From assembly GCA_046728115.1 (NCBI GenBank), contig JBKPDW010000036.1, forward strand, positions 1 to 11,267: a stretch of DNA of 11,267 nucleotides. Reading direction: 5' to 3'. Below are positions 6,161 through 11,267 of the stretch, one piece after another. A model generated the notes under the pieces. The model had not been told where the DNA came from and did not search any database. It was given only the letters and a program-made list of their open reading frames with translations. The position numbers and the translations under genes were made by a program. Positions within the stretch are counted from its first letter, which is position 1. Each line of letters begins with the position of its first letter. The DNA is from CAVSWN01 sp046728115 (GTDB lineage: Bacteria; Acidobacteriota; Vicinamibacteria; Vicinamibacterales; CAVVIG01).

Positions 6161-7230
6161 CAGCCGCTGAACGCGTTCGAGCCGTCGCTGATTACGACTT
6201 CACGGAGCGCCAGGCGCGGTTCCTCGTGCTCGTGATGCGGCATGCCGGTCTGTGTGTCAAACGGCAGTATGCCGAGTTCGCCAGCATCGCGAACGGCGGC
6301 GAGAAGTGCAACCTGTTTTTCGACCGCCTCGTGCGGCGCGGCTTCGCGGTCGCTGCTGACTGCATTCACAATCGCGCGCAGCTCTTTCACGTCCATTCGA
6401 AGCTCCTGTATCACGCGATTGGTGAGCCGGACAGCCGGTATCGTCGCAACGTGCCCGCCCGCGCCGCGGCCGAGCGGTTGATGCGGCTCGACGCCGCCCT
6501 CATGAGCCCCGAGTACGACTGGCTGACGACCAGGTCCGAGAAGCTCGCTTACCTGCGCGCACAGACCGCGTTGGTGCCGCCGGGAGCGCCACCGAGCCCG
6601 ACGATCCAGGACGCGAACCACTCCGATCCGCTGCCCGGGACGTTCCCTATCGGCGTTCATCCAACCGGTCACGTCGTGCTGCTGTACCTCGCCACGGTGC
6701 CGTGGACCGACGAGTTCCGGACCTTCCTGGCGGGGCATCTCGCGTTACTCGCGGTGACGCCCGCGTGGACCCTGCGGCTGGTGCTTCCACAGCCGCTGCG
6801 ACGGGTGCTGGACGCATATCGAAAGGTCGCCCACGAGGAGCTGACTCCGCTCCACGCAGAGACCATCTCGGAGCTCAAGCGGCACTTCTTCCACCGGCGC
6901 CGGCGCACGGATCTCAATACAATCCCCGACGGCCTTCGAGACTTCCTGACACGATGCGCGGAGGCCTATGACACGCCGCGATTCAAGCATCTGTACAGGC
7001 GGTGGCTGACGGACCAAGACGCGGTGTTCTCGCCGGTGTCGCCGGCTATCCAGGAGACGCTCGCGGCCGGCCGTGCGCGTGTCGAATGGCACGTCCTGCC
7101 GCACCGCTACGACCACCTCTCTCCGCTCGTACGCAGTTGCCGTCGCCGACACAGGCGAGGTCGCATGGGCGACAAGGGAGGGGACAAGGCTCCGCGCAGC
7201 GTAAACCCGGTCGTCAACCCCGCCCCTTAA
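6157..7230 (+). CDS. Uncharacterised protein with probable N-terminal winged helix, 357 aa
   Basis: I do not recognise a named family. The start is ATG 6157, sharing ATGA with the upstream stop, with AGGAG at 6144-6148 eight bases before it; the frame is open earlier (from 6061), but that part lies inside the upstream gene. Residues 14-82 (FTERQARFLVLVMRHAGLC, then CNLFFDRLVRRGFAVAADC, then AQLFHVHSKLLYHAIG) look like a winged helix. The motif GEPDSRYRRNVPARAAAERLM (89-109) is distinctive and a helical segment follows to about 135. A Pro-rich linker spans 140-160 and a second, partly hydrophobic domain about 165-325. The C-terminus (328-346) is strongly basic, as in nucleic-acid-binding proteins. 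The tight overlap with the preceding winged-helix gene says the two products act together, perhaps in replication, transfer or control of a mobile element. Confidence 0.75.
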   Translation: MTAAERVRAVADYDFTERQARFLVLVMRHAGLCVKRQYAEFASIANGGEKCNLFFDRLVRRGFAVAADCIHNRAQLFHVHSKLLYHAIGEPDSRYRRNVPARAAAERLMRLDAALMSPEYDWLTTRSEKLAYLRAQTALVPPGAPPSPTIQDANHSDPLPGTFPIGVHPTGHVVLLYLATVPWTDEFRTFLAGHLALLAVTPAWTLRLVLPQPLRRVLDAYRKVAHEELTPLHAETISELKRHFFHRRRRTDLNTIPDGLRDFLTRCAEAYDTPRFKHLYRRWLTDQDAVFSPVSPAIQETLAAGRARVEWHVLPHRYDHLSPLVRSCRRRHRRGRMGDKGGDKAPRSVNPVVNPAP

Positions 7231-7339
7231 CCCACCCCTCCACCCGTGACGCCGCGGTGATGCGTGCCGTCGCGCGTGATCGCAGCCGCCAGCAAGCGGT
7301 TCACCCTGAAACGATTGCCGGTTTCGTCGCACGATGGAT

Positions 7340-7360
7340 GGGCGGCGTTCTCGGCCGCCC
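7340..7360. repeat. Hairpin, 7-bp stem
   Basis: GGGCGGC (7340-7346) pairs with GCCGCCC (7354-7360) around the loop GTTCTCG. No T-run follows on either strand. It stands 110 bases after the last gene of the pair and may help end that transcript, but it lacks the U-tract of an intrinsic terminator. Confidence 0.45.
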
Positions 7361-7392
7361 CCGTCATCGCGGGTTCCTGTCACGCGCAGAGA

Positions 7393-7477
7393 GGAACCCA
7401 GGACGTGAACGACCCCGCCTTTGTGGCGCGGCGCCACCCCGGCGCCGTCCCGGGGGGTCGTTCACGTCCTGGGTTCC
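7393..7477. repeat. Perfect 24-bp inverted repeat, 85 bp in all
   Basis: The left arm 7393-7416 (begins GGAACCCAGG, ends GAACGACCCC) is the exact reverse complement of the right arm 7454-7477. The 37-base middle has its own palindrome (GTGGCGC-G-GCGCCAC, about 7424-7438). A further copy of the outer seven bases, GGGTTCC at 7371-7377, could pair with the left arm instead, giving an alternative fold. A perfect 24-bp match is far beyond chance. It may be a palindromic repeat element, a replication or transfer site, or a structured RNA. Confidence 0.9.
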
Positions 7478-7537
7478 AGTGCGGCCGACAGACGTCGAAG
7501 CAACGTCGTACCGCGGCGGAATACACCGGCGTACGCG

Positions 7538-7561
7538 GTGCACAACGCGCCGGTTGTGCAC
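7538..7561. repeat. Hairpin, 9-bp perfect stem
   Basis: GTGCACAAC (7538-7546) pairs with GTTGTGCAC (7553-7561) around the loop GCGCCG. It lies 60 bases after the large palindrome. There is no T-run. Confidence 0.7.
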
Positions 7562-7582
7562 GTGGTTTCGAGCAATCAAACT

Positions 7583-7616
7583 GGCCGCGATCGCGGCCGC
7601 GTTGTCGCCTGACAAC
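7583..7616. repeat. Two adjacent short palindromes
   Basis: GGCCGCGATCGCGGCC (7583-7598) is a perfect 16-base palindrome. Two bases on, GTTGTC (7601-7606) pairs with GACAAC (7611-7616) around GCCT. Self-complementary 8-mers are frequent in GC-rich genomes, but their adjacency to other palindromes is notable. Confidence 0.55.
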
Positions 7617-7685
7617 ATCGTCGTGTGAAGGCTCGTTCGCCGGCCGCTCAAGTGGCCGCCGTCGCTCGACAAATGCGCGTGCAAC

Positions 7686-7772
7686 GGAAGGCCCGGCGCG
7701 GGTCAAGGCCGCAACGCGCCGAGCGCCGCGCAGGAAGCTGCGAGGGAAGCCTTGAGCCGCGGCGGGCCTTCC
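7686..7772. repeat. Near-perfect 24-bp inverted repeat, 87 bp in all
   Basis: The arms are 7686-7709 and 7749-7772. The outer ten bases (GGAAGGCCCG with CGGGCCTTCC) and the inner six (CAAGGC with GCCTTG) match perfectly, and six of the eight bases between them pair, so 22 of 24 positions pair. The overall size is close to that of the palindrome at 7393-7477, though the arm sequences differ. Confidence 0.8.
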
Positions 7773-7895
7773 GTACAATCGAGCGTCGAGCGACAGCAAC
7801 CTGCGAGCATCAGGCTGCTACACGAACTGCGACAAGACTCCCCGGCGTTAAGGCGTGAGCAAGCCGTCGCTCCTAGCGCCATTCTGCGGGAGCGT

Positions 7896-7952
7896 TGGCG
7901 CACGTCAAGGCTGCCCTCCTTCGTCGGCGCTTCGCGGCCTTGACCTGCGCCA
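7896..7952. repeat. 16-bp inverted repeat with one mismatch, 57 bp in all
   Basis: TGGCGCACGTCAAGGC (7896-7911) pairs with GCCTTGACCTGCGCCA (7937-7952) except for one C-C mismatch (7903 against 7945). Its inner GTCAAGGC also occurs in the arm of the 87-bp palindrome (7702-7709). Confidence 0.75.
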
Positions 7953-8317
7953 TCCGCTCCCTGATGTACGGCAACTATCGGAGCGACGGCACAACGTGAT
8001 CAACGTGTACAAGGTCGAGGGTTGACGCGGCTTTCGCTGTTCGCACTCGCGGCGGTTACCGTGATGCTTGTCGCCTACGCGCGGCGCGTGCGGACGTGCA
8101 AGCGCGTCTTGCGCGCGAGCGCCAGCAAGCCGCATTACCGTCACAGGGCCGAGCGGCGCGGCCGGGCAGTAATCGCTGCCAACCGTGGGGCGGGATTCGG
8201 ACTCGATGATCTCACGAGCCGCGGCAGCCTACTTCAGGCCGAACCGGAAGCCGATGTGCGAGCCGTCGTCTGGTCACTGCCCGTTATTGCGGAGGACAGG
8301 CGTATCGCATCGAATCA

Positions 8318-8337
8318 CGACCGTCTTCGTTCGGTCG
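8318..8337 (-). terminator. Weak hairpin after amtB
   Basis: CGACCG (8318-8323) and CGGTCG (8332-8337) form a six-base-pair stem 10 bases beyond the amtB stop. There is no T-run on the minus strand, so intrinsic termination is doubtful; it may only protect the 3' end of the message. Confidence 0.25.
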
Positions 8338-8347
8338 AATCTCCAGT

Positions 8348-9616
8348 TTACATCTCCAGGTTGTACGCCTCTTCCCCATGCTCGGTGAGGTCAAGGCCTT
8401 CGATCTCCTGATCCTCCCGCACGCGCACTCCCACGACGAGGTCGGTGACCTTCAACAACACAATCGTGCCGGCTGCCGCGAGCGCCCACGCGAGCGCGAT
8501 GCCGACGAGCTGATAGCCGACCTGCGACGCGTTGCCGTCCACCCATCCGACAGGCAGCGGCCGTCCCTGCGGATCCTTGAAGACGGGATTGATCGCTCGC
8601 GCGGCGAACACACCTGTCAGCAGCGCACCGATGGTTCCACCCGCCCCGTGCACGCCAAACGCGTCCAGCGCATCGTCGTAGCCGAATCGTCCCTTAACGA
8701 GCGTCACCATCAGGAAACAGACGACCCCCGCTGCGAAACCAATGAACAGCGCGGCCATCGGCGTGACGAACCCGGAGGCCGGCGTGATCGCGACGAGGCC
8801 CGCCACAGCGCCCGAGATGGCGCCGAGCGCGCTGGGCCGGCGGCGTGTCGTCCATTCGGCCGCAAGCCAGCCGAGCGTTGCCGCGGCGGCGGCGAAGTGC
8901 GTCGCCACGAACGCGCTCGTCGCGAGACCGTTCGCCGCGAGCGCGCTGCCGGCGTTGAACCCGAACCAGCCCACCCACAGCAGGCACGCACCGATGAAGC
9001 TGAGCACGAGGCTGTGGGGCGGCATCGGTTCCTTCGGATAACCGGTGCGCTTCCCCAGGTACAGCGCGCACACAAGCGCCGACACGCCCGACGTGATGTG
9101 CACGACCGTTCCACCGGCGAAGTCGAGCGTCGGAAACCGGCCGCCGAGCGTCGCATTCAACAGGCCGCCCTTGCCCCACACCATGTGCGCCAGCGGCGCG
9201 TACACGCAGACCGACCAGAGCGTCATGAAGACGACCGTGCCGCTGAACTTCATCCGCTCCGCCGTCGCGCCTGTGATCAGCGCGGGCGTGATGACGGCGA
9301 ACATCAGCTGATAGACCATGAATGTCATGTGCGGGATCGTTCCGCCGTAGTCGGCATTCGGATCGACGCCGACGCCGCGGAGCAGCGCGTAGCCGAATCC
9401 GCCGATGATCGGCGTCCCCTCGCTGAAGCACAGGCTGTAGCCGACAAGCGCCCATAGCACCGTAATGAGCGCCATGAGCACGAAGCTCTGCATCATGATC
9501 GCGAGCGTGTTCTTCTGGCGGACGAGGCCACCGTAGAAGAGCGCCAAGCCGGGGCCCGTCATCATCAGGACGAGGGCCGAGCAGACGAGCATCCAGGCGT
9601 TGTCGGCGGCGTTCAC
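8348..9616 (-). CDS. amtB: Ammonium transporter (Amt/MEP/Rh family), 422 aa
   Basis: This is a trimeric inner-membrane channel that takes up ammonium. About eleven membrane helices can be traced from TM1 (VCSALVLMMTGPGLALFYGG, 11-30). The pore twin histidines are His173 (GGTVVHITSG) and His323 (AFGVHGAGG). Trp147 (MVWG), Asp165 (TLDFAGG) and Ser224 (GFNAGSA) match residues of the E. coli ammonium-binding and gating region. The cytoplasmic tail VTDLVVGVRV and GLDLTEHGEEAY (408-419) is the conserved C-terminal region that docks PII. No cleavable signal peptide is seen, unlike E. coli AmtB. The start is GTG 9616, sharing GTGA with the glnB stop, with GGAG six bases upstream inside glnB. Co-translation with the PII gene fits the known role of PII in blocking the channel when nitrogen is plentiful. 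Confidence 0.97.
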   Translation of the reverse strand: MNAADNAWMLVCSALVLMMTGPGLALFYGGLVRQKNTLAIMMQSFVLMALITVLWALVGYSLCFSEGTPIIGGFGYALLRGVGVDPNADYGGTIPHMTFMVYQLMFAVITPALITGATAERMKFSGTVVFMTLWSVCVYAPLAHMVWGKGGLLNATLGGRFPTLDFAGGTVVHITSGVSALVCALYLGKRTGYPKEPMPPHSLVLSFIGACLLWVGWFGFNAGSALAANGLATSAFVATHFAAAAATLGWLAAEWTTRRRPSALGAISGAVAGLVAITPASGFVTPMAALFIGFAAGVVCFLMVTLVKGRFGYDDALDAFGVHGAGGTIGALLTGVFAARAINPVFKDPQGRPLPVGWVDGNASQVGYQLVGIALAWALAAAGTIVLLKVTDLVVGVRVREDQEIEGLDLTEHGEEAYNLEM

Positions 9617-9945
9617 AGCTCGCTCCGTTCTCCGGTGCGGATGCGATAGCTCTGCTCCACCGGAATGACGAAGACGCGGCCGTCGCCGATTTCGCCGGTG
9701 CGCGCGGCCGTAATGAACGCGGCCACGGCATCGTCGACGAGATTGTCGGGCACGACGACTTCAATCTCCATCTTCGGCAGCAGGCTGACGTCGTATTCCT
9801 TGCCGCGGTAGATCGCCGTGTGGCCCTTTTGCTTGCCGTGTCCGCGGACTTCGGTGACCGTCATGCCCGGAAGGCCGACACGTCCTAGCGCCTCCTTCAC
9901 ATCGTCGACCTTGTTAGGTCGAACGATGGCCTTGATCAGCTTCAT
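9613..9945 (-). CDS. glnB: PII nitrogen signal protein (GlnB/GlnK), 110 aa
   Basis: This is a trimeric cytoplasmic sensor of 2-oxoglutarate, ATP and ADP that passes nitrogen status to enzymes, regulators and the ammonium channel. The N-terminus MKLIKAIVRP, the T-loop with GKEYDVSLLPK and the block TGEIGDGRVFVIPVE (83-97) are the PII signatures. Tyr51, the residue modified by GlnD, is present, so it should be uridylylated. The start ATG 9945 lies one base after the glnD stop, with GGAG at 9956-9953 inside glnD. It sits directly before amtB with a 4-nt overlap, which in other bacteria marks the GlnK type, so glnK may be the better name. The family assignment is certain; the choice between glnB and glnK is not. 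Confidence 0.97.
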   Translation of the reverse strand: MKLIKAIVRPNKVDDVKEALGRVGLPGMTVTEVRGHGKQKGHTAIYRGKEYDVSLLPKMEIEVVVPDNLVDDAVAAFITAARTGEIGDGRVFVIPVEQSYRIRTGERSEL

Positions 9946-9946
9946 G

Positions 9947-11267
9947 TCACGTCTCCAGTGCGCGGTGGATGTCCGCGGTCAGCTCCGCGATTGCCGTGTC
10001 GGTGAGTTTCGCGCCTGCCTGAGTAATGTGGAACACATCGATCGCTTTCTGGCCCTCGGTGGAGATCAGGACGAGATCGACATCGCAGCCGTGGCGCGAG
10101 ATGGCGCGGCTCACACGGTGCAGCAGGCCGAGGGCGTTGGTCGCGACGATGTCGAGGATCGTGTAGCGCCGGGAAGACTGATTGTCGGCGTGAATCACCG
10201 ACGGCGTGGCCGTCACGCCCGCGCGGCGTTTATACAGCACGCTCTGTTCGCGCGCGCGGAGGCGCTCGGTGACGTCGATCTCTCCGGAGATGACCGCCGC
10301 GAGCACGGCCAGGAACTGATCCTTCCCCGTCGCGTTCAGCTCGAGGAACCGCTCCTGATCGGCGAACTGAAACACGTCGAGCACGAGGCCGTTCGGGTTC
10401 GTCATCGCGTGTCCACGCGCGATGTCCATGCCGAACGACGATAGAGTGCCGCAGATGTTCGAGAACAGGAACGGCTTGTCGAGCGTCACCACCGTGAGCT
10501 CCCACAGGGATCCCTTGCGCGCGAGCGCCGCGTGCAGATCGTCGGGCCGAATGTCGCGCGAGAGGCGTACGTGCCCGTACACCGCGTCGTGCGGAAACAA
10601 CTGGAGATACCGTCTGGGGAAGCCCTCGACAAACCGTGTGATCTCGGCCTCGCTCACATCCTGCGGGCGACCGGCGACGAGCGCGCGCAACCCGGATTCC
10701 TGGTGCTCGATGCGATCGTCGGCGTACGCGAGCGTCAGGTGGTTGTAGGTGTCGACGTACAGCCGCCAGAGCAGCTCCTCGCGCCACGGCGTCAGCGTCT
10801 CGGGGTTGACCGCCTCGACGTCGACCAGCGTGAGCAGGCACAACATCTTCAGCCGCTCCTCGACGACGACGAGATCCGACAGCTGATGAACGATCTCGGG
10901 ATCTTCGGTGTCGCGGGGGAACGCGATCAGCGACATCTTCGTGTGGTGGCGGATCAGGAACTCGACGAGCGCGCTCCACTCGTCCGGGAGCCTCAGGCGC
11001 TCCATGACCCCCATCGCCATCCGCACGCTCTCTTCGACGTGGTCCTCGTCGCGCCACTTGCCGACGTCGTGGAACAGCAGCGCCAGCACCAGGAGCTCCG
11101 GCTGCGCGAGATCGGCAACGAGCGAGGCGAAGCGCTCGCGATGTTTCGGCGGCCGCGTGGCGAGTTGCTCGAGATTTCGGATCGTCAGCAGCGTGTGCTC
11201 GTCGACGGTGTACCGGTGATAGAAGTCGCGCACGACGCGGCAGAAGATCGCCTGAAATTCGGGGAAC
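9947..11267 (-). CDS. glnD: PII uridylyltransferase/uridylyl-removing enzyme, C-terminal part
   Basis: GlnD adds UMP to PII when glutamine is low and removes it when glutamine is high. The frame runs off the right edge, where the sequence FPEFQAIFCRVV leads into RDFYHRYTVDEHTLL, so the N-terminal nucleotidyltransferase domain lies outside the window. What is present is the HD hydrolase domain, with VDEHTLL at about 11200 and the metal-binding pair in LLFHDVGKW at about 11070. Two ACT domains that sense glutamine follow: ELTVVTLDKPFLFSNICGTL (about 10500-10440) and YTILDIVATNALGLLHRVSR (about 10160-10105). The length seen (440 residues) suits the C-terminal half of a typical protein of 850-950 residues. 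The stop lies one base before the PII gene, placing the modifying enzyme and its substrate in one operon with the channel. Confidence 0.96.
   Translation of the reverse strand, partial: FPEFQAIFCRVVRDFYHRYTVDEHTLLTIRNLEQLATRPPKHRERFASLVADLAQPELLVLALLFHDVGKWRDEDHVEESVRMAMGVMERLRLPDEWSALVEFLIRHHTKMSLIAFPRDTEDPEIVHQLSDLVVVEERLKMLCLLTLVDVEAVNPETLTPWREELLWRLYVDTYNHLTLAYADDRIEHQESGLRALVAGRPQDVSEAEITRFVEGFPRRYLQLFPHDAVYGHVRLSRDIRPDDLHAALARKGSLWELTVVTLDKPFLFSNICGTLSSFGMDIARGHAMTNPNGLVLDVFQFADQERFLELNATGKDQFLAVLAAVISGEIDVTERLRAREQSVLYKRRAGVTATPSVIHADNQSSRRYTILDIVATNALGLLHRVSRAISRHGCDVDLVLISTEGQKAIDVFHITQAGAKLTDTAIAELTADIHRALET

Larger units (their letters stand above)
7231..8347. other. Palindrome-rich region without a convincing gene
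   Basis: For about 1.1 kb no reading frame on either strand looks like a conserved protein; open frames here are Arg/Pro-rich, as expected for chance frames in GC-rich DNA. Six or more inverted repeats crowd into 7340-7952 and are listed separately. The right third (about 7960-8347) contains no strong repeat; on its minus strand, just past amtB, lies a short stretch reading DDGSHIGFRFGLK-stop (near 8230-8270), which resembles the tail of a beta-barrel protein but has a stop codon just upstream. The region separates the mobile genes from the nitrogen operon. Confidence 0.6.

Noticed and set aside
7393..7772. Integron attC sites or a CRISPR array as an explanation of the palindromes
   Set aside because: The RYYYAAC/GTTRRRY core sites are not at the arm ends, no integrase of the integron type is near, and the repeats are neither identical nor regularly spaced.
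7231..8347. An intact tRNA gene that would close the element at its right end
   Set aside because: No T-arm of the form GGTTCGA with a matching stem and acceptor was found on either strand by eye; a tRNA search program would settle it.
8022..8411. Plus-strand 129-residue frame with a hydrophobic N-terminus (LSLFALAAVTVMLVAYARR)
   Set aside because: TTG start, no ribosome-binding site, no sensible sequence after the hydrophobic stretch, and it runs into the 3' end of amtB on the other strand.
8378..9457. Plus-strand 359-residue frame opposite amtB
   Set aside because: Arg/His/Glu-rich shadow of a well-supported membrane protein gene; typical of GC-rich antisense frames.

Overview
This is a GC-rich bacterial window in which a mobile-element graveyard (about 1-7230) meets an ordinary nitrogen-regulation operon (8348-11267, minus strand). 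Composition and the nitrogen genes would suit a soil bacterium such as an acidobacterium or a proteobacterium, but nothing in the window fixes the phylum.

Left part (1-4190). The window opens inside a large serine recombinase gene (1-1190, +). Its catalytic domain lies beyond the left edge, and it carries a one-base frameshift near 688-690. Its 3' end abuts base for base, at 1190/1191, the interrupted reverse-transcriptase gene of an antisense group II intron. The intron keeps its 5' end (2354), its 5' RNA domains and the first 281 residues of the protein, but lacks the YADD box, the maturase and RNA domains V/VI. A possible small ORF fills 2359-2709. A second, apparently intact serine recombinase (2639-4138, +) follows. 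Its last 14 codons and its stop are read from the antisense of a tRNA-Arg 3' half (4094-4138), the hallmark of a tRNA-type attachment site. A strong hairpin terminator lies at 4160-4191.

Middle part (4192-7230, +). A Phd/YefM-family antitoxin with an operator-like palindrome over its start codon is followed by a VapC-like PIN toxin. Then come two genes overlapping by ATGA (5105-6160 and 6157-7230). The first has an Asp/Arg-rich N-terminus, a winged helix and a domain loosely resembling replication-relaxation proteins; the second is unrecognised with a probable N-terminal winged helix. They look like a co-translated, element-borne module of unknown function.

Gap (7231-8347). About 1.1 kb holds no convincing gene but many inverted repeats: a perfect 24-bp-arm palindrome (7393-7477), a near-perfect 24-bp-arm one (7686-7772), a 16-bp-arm one (7896-7952) and several smaller hairpins. 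This is the least explained part of the window. It may be an origin or transfer site for the upstream pair, a set of palindromic repeats, or a structured RNA.

Right part (8348-11267, minus). glnD (partial, running off the right edge), glnB/glnK and amtB are packed with a 1-nt gap and a 4-nt overlap. The operon brings together the PII-modifying enzyme, the PII signal protein (Tyr51 present) and the ammonium channel that PII gates. The boundary between mobile and core DNA therefore lies in the palindrome-rich gap.
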